Source: JAJVID01 sp963743425
GTDB taxonomy: Bacteria; Acidobacteriota; Blastocatellia; RBC074
Direction of reading: 5' to 3'
Length of the DNA stretch: 64,000 bases
Assembly: GCA_963743425.1 (NCBI GenBank)
Contig: CAVUPU010000009.1
Coordinates: 682,001 to 746,000 of the forward strand
In this document: piece by piece, positions 1 through 8,643 of the stretch
Layout: each line of letters opens with the position of its first letter
Position numbering within the stretch: the first letter of the stretch is position 1
The notes under the pieces: model-generated
Database searches by the model: none
What the model was told of the DNA's origin: nothing
Seen by the model: only the letters and a program-made list of their open reading frames with translations
Position numbers and translations under genes: made by a program

Positions 1-2346
1 GCAGTCGGTTTCCGGCAGGGAGAAATCTTTACGCTCAACAACATCGGCGCGGTTTACGATTCGCTTGGCGAGAAGCAGAAGGCGATCGACTTTTACTCTC
101 AAGCGCTGGAGCTTCAACGCGCAACCGGCGACCGCTTTGGACAAGCCATAACGGTCAATAACATCGGCGCTGTCTACAAGTCGCTGGACGAGCATCAGAA
201 GGCGCTGGACTATTACAATCAGGCGCTGGAGCTTCATCGGGCAGTCGGCGCCCGGCTGGGAGAATCCAACACGCTCGGCAACATCGGCGTGGCCTACGAT
301 TCGCTTGGCGAGAAGCAGAAGGCGCTGGACTTTTACAATCAGGCGCTGACGCTCTGTCGCGCGGTCGGTAACCGCAGTGGAGAAGCCCGCACGCTCGGCA
401 ACATCGGCGCGGTCTACGATTCGCTTGGCGAGCATCAGAAGGCGCTGGACTTTTACAATCAGGCGCTGTCGCTTTGTCGCGCGGTCTCCGACCGCAGTGG
501 GGAAGCCACGACGCTTTACAAAATTGCCCGTATTAAACGCGCGCTCGGTCGTTTTGACGAATCCCGTTCTCACGCGGAGTCCGCCCTGAAGATCATCGAG
601 TCCATACGCTCCTCTATTGTTAGCAAGGAATTGCGCGCTTCCTACTTCGCTACGGAGCAGGTGAGCTACGAATTCTATATTGACCTGTTAATGCAGATGC
701 GCGGCCGGGAGCCGGCCAGGGGCCATGACGCCGAGGCGCTGCAAGTCAGCGAGCGTTCCCGCGCGCGTTCTCTGCTGGAGAGCCTGGCCGAAGCTCATGC
801 CGATATTCGGCGCGGCGCCGATCCCAAACTGATCGAGCAGGAAAGATCGTTGCAGCAACGTCTGAATGCGAAGGCGGAAGCGAGGATGAAGCTTTCGGCC
901 AATGGGGCGGACGAAGCGCGGCTCGCGGCGATCAGGCAAGAGATGGACGCCTTGACCTCCGAGTTGCAACAAGTCCAGACGCTAATCCGTCAAACAAATC
1001 CGCGCTATGCCGCGTTGACGCAACCGCAACCGCTCACGCTGGCCGAGATTCAGCGGCAGGCGCTCGACGCCGATACTCTCCTGCTCGAATACTCGCTCGG
1101 CAAAGAGCGCAGTTATCTGTGGGCGGTGACGCCGACGACGATCAACAGCTACGAACTGCCGAAGCGCGAGGTGATCGAAGCCGCCGCAAAGAACGTCTAC
1201 AAACTGTTATCAAATCCTCCCGCAGCGGCCGGAAATTCAGACTTGAAAGAATCGGGCGACCAGTATTTGGCGGCGGCGACAAACCTGAGCCGAATGCTGC
1301 TCGGGCCGGTCGCCGCTCAGTTGGGTAAGAAGCGTTTGTTGATCGTCGCCGACGGGATGCTGTATTACATTCCGTTCGGGGCGTTGCCCGCGCCTGAGAT
1401 GGAGAGACAAGGGGACAAGGGGACAAGGGGACAAGGGGACAAGGGGACAAGGGGACAGGGAAAATCCGCAATCCGCAATCCGCAATCCGCAATCCCCACT
1501 CCCTTGATCGTCGATCACGAAATCGTCCATTTGCCGTCGGCTTCGACGCTGGCCGTGCTGCGGCGCGAGTTGGCCGGACGCAAACCGGCGGCCAAGACCC
1601 TGGCCGTGCTGGCCGACCCCGTCTTTTCCATAGATGACGAGCGCGTCAAGCCAGCCGCGCGCCTCGCCGCATTGCAGACCACCCGGTTCGACCCGCTCGA
1701 CGAAAGCCGCGCCAGAATACTCGGCCAAACCGGCGGCGGCGACGACGGCGTGAAGAGCGAGTTGCGCATCAGTCGGCTGCCATTCACGCGGCAGGAAGCC
1801 AAACAGATTGTGGCTCTCGCGCCTGCGGGCTCGGGGATGAATGCGCTCGATTTCGAGGCGAGCCGGGCCACGGCGACGAGCGATCAACTGAGCCAGTATC
1901 GCTACATACATTTCGCAACACACGGGATGGCCGACAGCCGGCGGCCGGAACTGTCAACCATCCTGCTTTCGCTCTACGACGAGCAGGGCAGGCCGCAGGA
2001 CGGTTTCCTGCGAGCCCACGAAATCTATAACCTGGAGCTGCCGGCGGAACTCGTCACGCTGAGCGCTTGCGAGACGGGATTGGGCAAGCTGACCAGGGGC
2101 GAAGGCCTGGTAAGCCTGACGCGCGGCTTTATGTACGCGGGAGCGGCGCGGGTTGTGGTCAGTCTGTGGAGCGTGAGTGACATGGCGACGACGGAATTGA
2201 TGGTGAAGTTTTACCGCCGCATGCTGATCGATGGCGAGCGCCCGGCGGCGGCTTTGCGCGCGGCGCAAGTGGAGATGTGGCGCGACAAGCGGTGGGAGAC
2301 GCCGTATTTCTGGGCGGCGTTCACGCTGCAAGGCGAGTGGCGATAA
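1..2346 (+). CDS. TPR-CHAT caspase-fold protease (5' end outside window)
   Basis: The reading frame is open from base 1, so the start lies upstream; 781 residues are visible. Residues 1-180 are TPR units of exactly 40 residues (120 bp), each with a core like NIGAVYDSLGEKQKALDFY, and they are nearly identical. A helical linker follows, then a C-terminal CHAT domain (caspase HetF-associated with TPRs) of the separase/caspase fold. Its His/Cys dyad is visible as FATHG (His at 1921-1923) and SACETG (Cys at 2068-2070). CHAT proteins are known proteases or protease-like modules in signalling and conflict systems, with TPRs as the likely sensor. No signal peptide can be judged. It is followed 45 bp later by a second caspase-fold gene. 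About 30 residues near position 470 are repeat-derived (see the 1402-1497 entry). The family call is firm; substrate and trigger are unknown. Confidence 0.9.
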   Translation, partial: AVGFRQGEIFTLNNIGAVYDSLGEKQKAIDFYSQALELQRATGDRFGQAITVNNIGAVYKSLDEHQKALDYYNQALELHRAVGARLGESNTLGNIGVAYDSLGEKQKALDFYNQALTLCRAVGNRSGEARTLGNIGAVYDSLGEHQKALDFYNQALSLCRAVSDRSGEATTLYKIARIKRALGRFDESRSHAESALKIIESIRSSIVSKELRASYFATEQVSYEFYIDLLMQMRGREPARGHDAEALQVSERSRARSLLESLAEAHADIRRGADPKLIEQERSLQQRLNAKAEARMKLSANGADEARLAAIRQEMDALTSELQQVQTLIRQTNPRYAALTQPQPLTLAEIQRQALDADTLLLEYSLGKERSYLWAVTPTTINSYELPKREVIEAAAKNVYKLLSNPPAAAGNSDLKESGDQYLAAATNLSRMLLGPVAAQLGKKRLLIVADGMLYYIPFGALPAPEMERQGDKGTRGQGDKGTRGQGKSAIRNPQSAIPTPLIVDHEIVHLPSASTLAVLRRELAGRKPAAKTLAVLADPVFSIDDERVKPAARLAALQTTRFDPLDESRARILGQTGGGDDGVKSELRISRLPFTRQEAKQIVALAPAGSGMNALDFEASRATATSDQLSQYRYIHFATHGMADSRRPELSTILLSLYDEQGRPQDGFLRAHEIYNLELPAELVTLSACETGLGKLTRGEGLVSLTRGFMYAGAARVVVSLWSVSDMATTELMVKFYRRMLIDGERPAAALRAAQVEMWRDKRWETPYFWAAFTLQGEWR
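1402..1497 (+). repeat. Octamer plus heptamer array inside the CHAT coding region
   Basis: About six copies of the 8-mer GGGGACAA run directly into about four copies of the 7-mer AATCCGC. The tract is translated in frame as roughly residues 468-499 (Gly/Asp/Lys/Arg-rich, then SAIRNPQ repeats) between two conserved parts of the CHAT domain. The 7-mer is the one found at intergenic arrays near 6.6, 51.2 and 53.5 kb, so this looks like an insertion that kept the frame. Confidence 0.85.
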
Positions 2347-2391
2347 GTCAAAACAGCGCCGGGAGCGGTAGCGACATGAAGACGTCATTGT

Positions 2392-4668
2392 TTGATCCGT
2401 CGCATCAGTGAAAATTCGTGGCGCCTTAACCGTCCCAATTTGGAGGTAATAGCCATTCCTGACACACGATTCAATTTCAAAAATCCCGGCCTCTTCCGTT
2501 TCCTGGCGTCGCTGCTGATTTTCGCGCTAGCCTCGCCTCCGTTGGGCTATGCGCAGCAGCCGCAGCAACCGCAAACGCCGCAGCCGCGGATTCTCACACA
2601 GGAAGACCAGAAGACGAACGCCGACAAACCATCGGGGCCGCGGGCAGCTCGCCCTGAGCTGGTTTTGCAGACCGGCGTCACCACGCCCGCTTTCAACGCC
2701 GTTTTCAGTCCGGACGGGCGATTGTTGGCCTCGATGGATTGGATGGCCGGCTCGATCAAACTGTGGGAGATCGAGTCGGGGCGCGAATTGCTCGCGATCA
2801 ACCTGGGCGCGCGCGCCGCGGCGACCTATGCGTTCAATTCGGCCTTCGCCTTCAGTTCTGACGGCGCATCGCTCTTTTCAGTCAGCGCCGGAACGCTCAA
2901 ACAATGGGAAACGCGCACGGGCCGACAGCTTCGCGTCACTGATTTGAATCAGGGTAAGGATTTTGGCTTTGCCTGTTTCAGCCCCGACTCCCGATTGCTG
3001 GCTTCGTGTGGAGACGACGCCACTGTGAAGTTGTGGGAGACGGCGACGGGGCGCGAGCTTGCGACGCTCAACGGCCATTCGCTGGGCGTCAAGGCGCTGG
3101 CCTTCAGCTCCGACGGCAAGCTGCTGGTTTCGGGCAGCGACGACGGCAGCGCGCGGTTGTGGGATGTCAAGAGCGGTGAGGCGCTGGCGGCGCTCGTTTC
3201 GCTCAATGGCGGCGCCGATTGGCTGGTGGTGACGCCCGACGGTTTGTTCGACGGAACGCCGGGCGCCTGGGGACAGATCCTCTGGCGCTTCTCGGCAGAC
3301 AACATCTTCGACGTCGCGCCGGTCGAAATCTTCTTCGATGAATTCTTCTATCCAGGATTGCTGGCTGACATCACGTCGGGAAAACGCCCACGGGCCGCGC
3401 GCAACGTGGAGCAGAAAGACCGCCGGCAACCGGTCTTGAATCTCTTGCGCGCTGATGGACAAGGCGCGGCGGGCCGCGCGATCAAGGTGAAGATCGAAGT
3501 CAGCGAGCCTGCTTCGGCGGGTCAGGCGCCCCCCGTAGGCGCGCGCGACGTGCGATTGTTCCGCAACGGCACGCTGGTCAAATTCTGGCGCGGCGACGCA
3601 TTGAAAGGACAGAAACAGACGACGCTCGAAGCCGAGGTTACTACCGTCGCCGGAGAGAACCGCCTGGTCGCTTACGCCTTCAACCGAGACGGCGTCAAAA
3701 GCTCTGACGCCGCGTTGACCGTCACGGGCGACGAGTCGCTGCGGCGCAAAGGCGTGGCTTACGTCATCGCCTGCGGCGTCAATCAATACGCCAACGAGCA
3801 ATACAACCTGAAATACGCCGTCGCCGACGCCACCTCGTTCGCCGAAGAGATTCGCGCCCAGCAAACCAAACTGCAGGAATACGAGCGAGTTGAAGTCATT
3901 CCGCTGCTCGACCGCGATGCGACGAAAGCGAACATACTGCTGGCGCTCAAACGCCTGTCGAACACTCAGGCGGCGCTTCCAGCCGGCGCGCCGCCCGCCC
4001 TGTCGAAGGTTCAACCGGCGCAGCCCGAAGACTCCGTGTTGATCTTCTTCGCCGGGCACGGCGCGGCGCAGGGAGCGCGGTTCTATCTGATCCCGCATGA
4101 CCTCGGTTACGCGGGCGCTCGCAACGCGCTCACTGCGCAAACGGCGCAAACAATCCTCTCGCGCAGCGTCTCCGACCTGGAACTCGAAGCTGCGCTCGAA
4201 GGGGTTGACGCAGGGCGGTTGCTCTTCGTGCTCGACGCCTGCAATTCTGGTCAGGCGCTGGAAGCCGAAGAGAAACGCCGAGGCCCGATGAATTCGACCG
4301 GGCTCGCTCAACTGGCGTACGAAAAGGGAATATACATTCTGACCGCCGCGCAGAGCTACCAGGCGGCGCTCGAAGCGGCGGAACTCGGCCACGGCTATCT
4401 TACCTTCGCCTTGATCGAGGACGGATTGAAGAAAGGTCTGGCCGACAAAGACCCGAAAGACGGTCAGTCGCTGGCCCGCGAGTGGTTCAATTGCGCCGAG
4501 GAGCGCGTGCCGCAGATGCAGGAGCGCGAGATGCAGACTCGCCTGCTGCTAGATTTCTCCGAGAACGAAGCGAAGGCAAAAGATCCCAAACAACGCAGCA
4601 TCCAAAGACCGCGCGTCTTTTACCGGCGTGAGCTGGAATCGCGCCCGTTCGTCGTTGCTAAACCTTAG
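2392..4668 (+). CDS. Secreted WD40-repeat caspase (peptidase C14) protein
   Basis: The order is a hydrophobic export signal ending near YAQQ (about residues 35-55 in this numbering), a Pro/Gln-rich stretch, about four WD40 blades (motifs like VKLWETATG and ARLWDVKSG, residues about 95-270), a linker, and a C14 caspase domain from about residue 455. The catalytic His is in FAGHGAA (residue 556) and the Cys in DACNSG (residue 617). Caspase-WD40 fusions are known in cyanobacteria and acidobacteria as metacaspase-like proteins; the substrate is unknown. The start is uncertain. TTG at 2392 is the first common start, but a strong Shine-Dalgarno (GGAGG, 2442-2446) lies 8 nt before an ATT at 2455, which would place the signal peptide at the N-terminus. 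It is co-oriented with the CHAT gene upstream and the DUF4384 gene downstream. Confidence 0.88.
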   Translation: MIRRISENSWRLNRPNLEVIAIPDTRFNFKNPGLFRFLASLLIFALASPPLGYAQQPQQPQTPQPRILTQEDQKTNADKPSGPRAARPELVLQTGVTTPAFNAVFSPDGRLLASMDWMAGSIKLWEIESGRELLAINLGARAAATYAFNSAFAFSSDGASLFSVSAGTLKQWETRTGRQLRVTDLNQGKDFGFACFSPDSRLLASCGDDATVKLWETATGRELATLNGHSLGVKALAFSSDGKLLVSGSDDGSARLWDVKSGEALAALVSLNGGADWLVVTPDGLFDGTPGAWGQILWRFSADNIFDVAPVEIFFDEFFYPGLLADITSGKRPRAARNVEQKDRRQPVLNLLRADGQGAAGRAIKVKIEVSEPASAGQAPPVGARDVRLFRNGTLVKFWRGDALKGQKQTTLEAEVTTVAGENRLVAYAFNRDGVKSSDAALTVTGDESLRRKGVAYVIACGVNQYANEQYNLKYAVADATSFAEEIRAQQTKLQEYERVEVIPLLDRDATKANILLALKRLSNTQAALPAGAPPALSKVQPAQPEDSVLIFFAGHGAAQGARFYLIPHDLGYAGARNALTAQTAQTILSRSVSDLELEAALEGVDAGRLLFVLDACNSGQALEAEEKRRGPMNSTGLAQLAYEKGIYILTAAQSYQAALEAAELGHGYLTFALIEDGLKKGLADKDPKDGQSLAREWFNCAEERVPQMQEREMQTRLLLDFSENEAKAKDPKQRSIQRPRVFYRRELESRPFVVAKP

Positions 4669-4737
4669 CCAGGAACTGATCGGCGAGAGTAGCGCAAACC
4701 GGCCAGCTAATTTTCGCTGCGCCTCCAGCATAAATAG

Positions 4738-4832
4738 TAGTCCCGGACTTGTGTAGAAACAACTCAGAGGTCTCCGAAATCATCGGACTCGACGCACCGG
4801 CACAAAGAATAGTCCCGGACTTGTTTAGAAAC
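4738..4832 (+). repeat. Pair of 23-bp direct repeats upstream of DUF4384 gene
   Basis: TAGTCCCGGACTTGTGTAGA at 4738 (continuing to 4760) recurs at 4810-4832 with one change. The copies are 72 bp apart, start to start, in the gap before the DUF4384 gene. A TATACT hexamer at 4853-4858 could be a -10 element, but no convincing -35 was found. The repeats could be operator sites or remnants of a duplication. Confidence 0.5.
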
Positions 4833-4902
4833 TTTAGCTGTCGAGTTTGCGCTATACTTACCGAAAGGTTTATACAATTTGAAAGGAAGATAAACGAAGA
4901 TT

Positions 4903-5859
4903 ATGTCAGGCAAAACGAAAAATATCTGGACGATCTTGTCGCTGATCGCAGCGACCAGTCTCTGTTTGATCGGCGTCTCGACCGTTCGCGCGCAGGATGA
5001 GGACGCGCCGCGTCGGTTGTGGGACGGCGCATTCCTCAAGAAGCGGGCCGAGGCGAAGACTACGGCGCCCGCTCGCAAAACGACCGCCTACCGGCGAACC
5101 ACTCCGAAGAAAACGGCGCCGAATCAGGCTTCGCAAAGTCCGACCGCCCAAAATCCGGCGCCGCAAACCCAGCCGGCCGAGCAGGCTGAGGGCGAGGTGA
5201 TCGGCCTCACCATCTGGCGGTTGCGCCCCTCGCGCGCCGCCGACAACAGAGAGGCGCGGCTGTTGCTGGAAGAGGGATCGAAAGAGACCGAGTGGACGCC
5301 GGAGCGCGTCGAAGCCGGCACCATATTCGCCCAGGACGACCGCGTGAAGCTGAGCATCGAATCGCCGCGTGACGGATACCTCTACGTCATCGATCGCGAG
5401 CGATACGCGGACGGCACGTTGAGCGGTCCCTACCTGATCTTTCCGTCGCTCACCAATCGCAACGGCGCCAATTCGGTGGCAGCCGGCAAATTGGTCGAAC
5501 TGCCGGATCGCGAGTCGTTCCGGTTAGGGCCGATCCAACCCAATCCCAATTACGCGGGCGAGGTCTTGACCATACTGGTCACCCCGGAGCCGCTCAAGGA
5601 AGTCAAGCCGGGTTCAGGCCCTGTGAAACTCAATCCGGCAATGGTCGAGCGATGGGAATCGCAGTGGGTCGGCGATGTCGAACGTTTCGAGCTGGTCGGC
5701 GGCGCTGGCAAGGCTTACACCAAAGCTGAAAAAGAGGCCGGGCATGATGGCGCGCGAAACTTGACCCAGGATGACGCGATGCCGCAGACGCTTTATCAGG
5801 TAAGCGGCAAACGCGGCGCGCCGCTGTTGGTGAAATTGCCATTGATCATCAGCAAATAG
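4903..5859 (+). CDS. Secreted DUF4384 domain protein
   Basis: 318 residues. The N-terminus is a signal peptide ending about VRAQ (residue 30), followed by a basic Ala/Pro/Thr-rich linker to about residue 100. The DUF4384 domain covers about residues 140-230, with the typical GYLYVIDRE core followed by LIFPS and a conserved Pro/Asn stretch. DUF4384 proteins are frequently encoded beside caspase/CHAT proteases and are thought to be partner or adaptor modules; the molecular role is not established. The ATG at 4903 is preceded by an AAAGGAAG-like ribosome site. It is the third gene in the + strand run after the CHAT and WD40-caspase genes, with a 234-bp gap, so it may have its own promoter. Confidence 0.82.
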   Translation: MSGKTKNIWTILSLIAATSLCLIGVSTVRAQDEDAPRRLWDGAFLKKRAEAKTTAPARKTTAYRRTTPKKTAPNQASQSPTAQNPAPQTQPAEQAEGEVIGLTIWRLRPSRAADNREARLLLEEGSKETEWTPERVEAGTIFAQDDRVKLSIESPRDGYLYVIDRERYADGTLSGPYLIFPSLTNRNGANSVAAGKLVELPDRESFRLGPIQPNPNYAGEVLTILVTPEPLKEVKPGSGPVKLNPAMVERWESQWVGDVERFELVGGAGKAYTKAEKEAGHDGARNLTQDDAMPQTLYQVSGKRGAPLLVKLPLIISK

Positions 5860-5955
5860 GGAGTCTGGAGTCGGGAGTGGGCAGTGGGGAGTGGGAATAG
5901 GATCTTTTCCCCATTCCCCATTCCCCATTCCCCATTCCCCATTCCCCATTCCCCT
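5858..5955. repeat. Inverted heptamer array (GGGAGTG.../CCCCATT)
   Basis: Imperfect GGGAGTG/GGGAATA units lead into about seven copies of the 7-mer CCCCATT, so the two halves can pair. It begins at the stop of the DUF4384 gene and fills the gap before folE. The 7-bp period matches the GGATTGC arrays elsewhere, although the unit sequence differs. A transcription-terminating hairpin is possible, but there is no T-tract. Confidence 0.75.
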
Positions 5956-6036
5956 CCTGGCGGTTTACCTTTCACTGATACTCAGCCGATAATGCCTATT
6001 ACTCCCGATCATCAAAAGTAGAGAGCGGAAAGCTGG

Positions 6037-6627
6037 ATGAGCGCAAATCACATAATGGATTTAGAGAAGATCGAGGCCGGCGTGCGCCTGATCCTGGAAG
6101 GTATCGGCGAAGACCTCACGCGCCCAGGCATTCTCGACACGCCCCGCCGTGTGGCGGAGATGTATGCGGAGGTCTGCGGCGGATTGCATGAAGACCCCAC
6201 AAGTGAGATCAAAGTAATCCCGGCTGAAACGCACGACGAGATAGTGATGGTCAAAGACATCCCCATCGCATCGCTCTGTGAACACCATTTGCTTCCCTTC
6301 ACCGGCGTCGCGCACATCGCCTACATTCCGAAAGACGGGCGCATCGTCGGATTGTCGAAGCTGGCGCGCATCGCAGACATCTATTCGCGCCGCCCGCAGG
6401 TGCAGGAACGATTAACCACTCAGATCGTCGAACTGCTCTATCACGGGGACATGCAACCGAAAGGCGCGCTGGTGGTGATCGAAGCGATCCATCTCTGCAT
6501 GACGATGCGTGGAATCAAGAAGGCCGGCGCGACGACCATCACCTCTGCGGTGCGCGGCGTCTTCAGAAAGGACGAACGCACGCGCATCGAGGCCATGTCG
6601 CTTTTGACCGAGAACAGGCGCGGCTGA
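6037..6627 (+). CDS. folE: GTP cyclohydrolase I
   Basis: 196 residues, a normal length for FolE. It converts GTP to 7,8-dihydroneopterin triphosphate, the first step of tetrahydrofolate (and often queuosine) synthesis, in the cytoplasm. Diagnostic motifs are SLCEHHLLPFTG (zinc Cys and His ligands), GLSKLARIADIYSRRPQVQE, and CMTMRGIKKAGA with the second zinc Cys. The first ATG is taken; an ATG six codons later is also possible. The gene stands alone on the + strand between the caspase cluster and a degraded region. Its TGA stop lies at the edge of a heptamer array: the TGA reads directly into TTGCGGATTGCGG. Confidence 0.95.
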   Translation: MSANHIMDLEKIEAGVRLILEGIGEDLTRPGILDTPRRVAEMYAEVCGGLHEDPTSEIKVIPAETHDEIVMVKDIPIASLCEHHLLPFTGVAHIAYIPKDGRIVGLSKLARIADIYSRRPQVQERLTTQIVELLYHGDMQPKGALVVIEAIHLCMTMRGIKKAGATTITSAVRGVFRKDERTRIEAMSLLTENRRG

Positions 6628-6748
6628 TTGCGGATTGCGGATTGCGGATTTTTTGAACCTCAATCGGCAATCTGAAATCGCAAAATGCGGAGAACGTAAT
6701 TGTAGAATCTCTTCAATCCGCAATCCGCAATCCGCAATCCGCAATCCC
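6624..6748. repeat. Composite fold-back element: heptamer arrays around a conserved core (copy 1)
   Basis: About three GGATTGC units, then a core of about 65 bp containing GCAATCTGAAATCGCAAAAT and GCGGAGAACGTAATTG, then about four GCAATCC units in inverse orientation. The same layout with a similar core recurs at 51205-51392, so the arrays look like inverted termini of one element type. Confidence 0.75.
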
Positions 6749-6751
6749 CAC

Positions 6752-7171
6752 TCAAACGATGCCGTGTTTATTGAGGAAGTAGCTGAAATTGCGGCGGTCA
6801 ATTCCGAGCAGTGTGGCCGCGCGGGTTTTCACGCCTTTGGTCGCGAGCAACGCTTCCAGGATGATCTGTCTCTCGGCGATCTCCAGGCGCCTTTTCAAGG
6901 ACCGATCAGGCTCCGGTTCCGGTCTTAGTTTGTCGGGCAGGCTCCCGACGCCGAGGAGCCGTTCTTTCTCCAGAATGACGGCGTATTCGACTGTATTCTC
7001 CAGTTCCCTCACATTTCCCGGCCATATGTAATCCATCATCAAAGAGAGCGCGTCGAAGTGGCGCACGAGCAATGGAACGTCTTCGCGTCGCTCTCTCAGG
7101 GACGGAAGACAGATCGGGGCGGCGGCGGAATTGGCGGCGGAGTGAGCGCCGTTGCGCCTTTGCGTCTCCAA
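6752..7171 (-). pseudogene. C-terminal fragment of a sigma-54-dependent (NtrC-family) regulator
   Basis: The fragment keeps the end of the AAA+ domain (PSLRERREDVPLLVRHF, then WPGNVRELENTVEYA) and a Fis-type helix-turn-helix (RAATLLGIDRRNFSYFLNK). The receiver domain, Walker motifs and GAFTGA loop are missing. The stretch between the HF and WPGNVREL motifs is also shorter than in intact proteins, so there is an internal deletion. The apparent N-terminus (about residues 1-20) is unrelated sequence. It would have served as an enhancer-binding activator; here it is a remnant at the border of a degraded segment. Confidence 0.8.
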
Positions 7172-7209
7172 GTTGCTTTGCGACGGCGAACCTTCATGGT
7201 CTTTCCTCG

Positions 7210-7280
7210 GAAAATAGCCACGTAGTAATGATTTATTCGTTACATGACGTAACGAATAAATTCGTTACTACGTGGTTTTC
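7210..7280. repeat. 71-bp palindrome
   Basis: The arms read CCACGTAGTAA...TTTATTCGTTA and TAACGAATAAA...TTACTACGTGG around a 7-nt centre (CATGACG). It is AT-rich compared with its surroundings and resembles a MITE/REP-like hairpin. Confidence 0.75.
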
Positions 7281-7301
7281 ATTCTTTTCTGGGCGTCGCA
7301 A

Positions 7302-7618
7302 CTACAGCCCTTTGCGACGCCAGAATATCTCCCATTCGGCGAGCATTACGCGCGCGTCGTATCCGGCATGTTCGAGCGTCTGGCGCGCCCAATCGCGGAC
7401 AGCCTGGCGCGCGATCATCCCCCGAGGCGGGGCACGGCCCAGAGCTGTTCATCGAGGCTTCTGCCGGCGAGCAGCGCCTGCCACTTGCGCCAGGCTTGAC
7501 GATGACCGAACCAGTTTGTCAGACCGCGAATAAAAGCGAGCGTCGCGCTGCGGGAAGACGCGGCGATTCGCATGTCGTAAAACGCCTCTTCGCGGCTGAT
7601 ATGAAACTCCCACGGTTT
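7302..7618 (-). pseudogene. Decayed protein-coding remnant, family not recognised
   Basis: On the minus strand, protein-like sequence begins near 7618 with KPWEFHISREEAFYD and continues through LTNWFGHRQAWRKWQALLAG. After a frame change near 7428 it resumes as RDWARQTLEHAGYDARVMLA and ends at a TAG at 7302-7304. The amphipathic, Trp-rich pattern in two successive frames suggests a decayed gene. The group II intron RT fragment starts exactly where it begins on the other strand. I do not recognise the family. Confidence 0.4.
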
Positions 7619-7619
7619 G

Positions 7620-8370
7620 ATCCGACGGTGCGCGACCGCGTGGTGCAAACCGCGCTGCGCAACGTGCTGGAACCGATCTTTGAAGTGGGATTCGCGGCGC
7701 ACAGCTACGGATTCCGCCCGGGGCGCGGCTGTCAGGATGCGTTGCGACGCGTCGAGCAACTGCTCGATGCGGGATACACGTTCGTGGTGGATGCGGATTT
7801 GAAAAGCTACTTCGACACCATCCCGCACGCGGCCCTGCGTGCGCGGGCTACGCGGACGATTTCGTCATCCTCTGTCAGAGCCAGGCGGAAGCGGAGCAGG
7901 CGCTGCGCGAGACGCAGGACTGGACGGCAAACGCCGGACTGAAACTGCATCCGGAGAAAACGCGGGTGGTGGACGCGACGCGGAAAGGCGGATTCGATTT
8001 TCTGGGGTATCACTTCGAGCGGGGCAACAAATGGCCGCGCAAGAAGAGCGAACAGAAAATGAAAGACCGCGTGCGCGCGATCACCAAACGCACGAATGGG
8101 CAAAGCCTGCGCGCGATCATCACGCAACTCAAACCGATCCTGCAAGGTTGGTACGAGTACTTCAAACATAGTCATCGGGCGACTTGGCGACCGCTAGACC
8201 AATGGGTGAGGCAACGGCTGCGCAGCATACTGCGCAAGCGCTGTCACCGCAAAGGCCGGGGCCAGGGCGCTGATTATCAACGCTGGCCGAATGCTTACTT
8301 CGAGGCGCAGGGGCTGTTCAGCTTTGTGGCCGCCGCTGCGTCAAAGGGCCAACCCTCAAAGAGGTAAAAC
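7620..8370 (+). pseudogene. Group II intron reverse transcriptase/maturase, internally deleted
   Basis: The first part has RT motifs (TVRDRVVQTALRNVLEPIF, YGFRPGRGCQDALRRVEQ, DADLKSYFDTIPH). A deletion near 7836-7844 removes the region up to the active site and changes frame. The second frame opens with the catalytic YADD (7849-7860) and continues through GFDFLGYHF and the maturase domain (LKPILQGWYEYFKH) to a stop at 8365-8367. Sequence before RVVQTAL is absent, so the 5' part of both intron and ORF is lost. Domain V-like RNA follows at once. The protein cannot be functional as it stands. Confidence 0.85.
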
Positions 8371-8458
8371 TACTAACCGGAGAGCCGGATGCGGGAGAAC
8401 CGCCTGTCCGGTTCGGAGGGAGGGGGGACTGAAGCCAATCAGTTCCTCCTACCCCTAT
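8370..8458 (+). ncRNA. Group II intron 3' end (domains V and VI)
   Basis: A domain V hairpin lies at 8382-8414: GAGCCGGATGCGGGAGAACC followed by GCCTGTCCGGTTC, so GAGCCGGA pairs with TCCGGTTC. A domain VI-like helix follows (GGGGGACTGAAGCC... to ...CTCCTACCCCTAT), and the probable 3' splice boundary is near 8458. It lies directly downstream of the broken RT, as expected for a truncated group II intron. Confidence 0.8.
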
Positions 8459-8460
8459 CA

Positions 8461-8643
8461 GGGTTGGCCATCTTCTGCTTTTTACAGGAACATCCCGCCC
8501 GATCTATGGCTACAACAGGCCGGGCGCAAAGGTCTCGCAGGGCGTGCGGGACTCGTTCTGGCTACAGGGTTTGCAGGCCCGTCTCGAGAACGCCTACGAC
8601 TGCATCAAGGTTTTCCGAGACGGACCACACTGAAGACTGATGA
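8461..8643 (+). pseudogene. Alpha/beta hydrolase (non-heme chloroperoxidase-like) fragment
   Basis: Right after the intron, one frame reads YGYNRPGAKVSQGVRDSFWL, then LENAYDCIKVF, and after a frame change SETDHTED. This run is typical of the lid region of non-heme chloroperoxidase-like alpha/beta hydrolases. Neither the nucleophile elbow nor the C-terminal His region is present, and two frame changes occur within 180 bp. It is a remnant next to the intron, possibly from the gene the intron once entered, although no upstream half was found. Confidence 0.6.

Noticed and set aside
2878..4392. 504-codon minus-strand frame
   Set aside because: Antisense shadow of the WD40-caspase gene; GC-rich codons give long open shadows in this genome.
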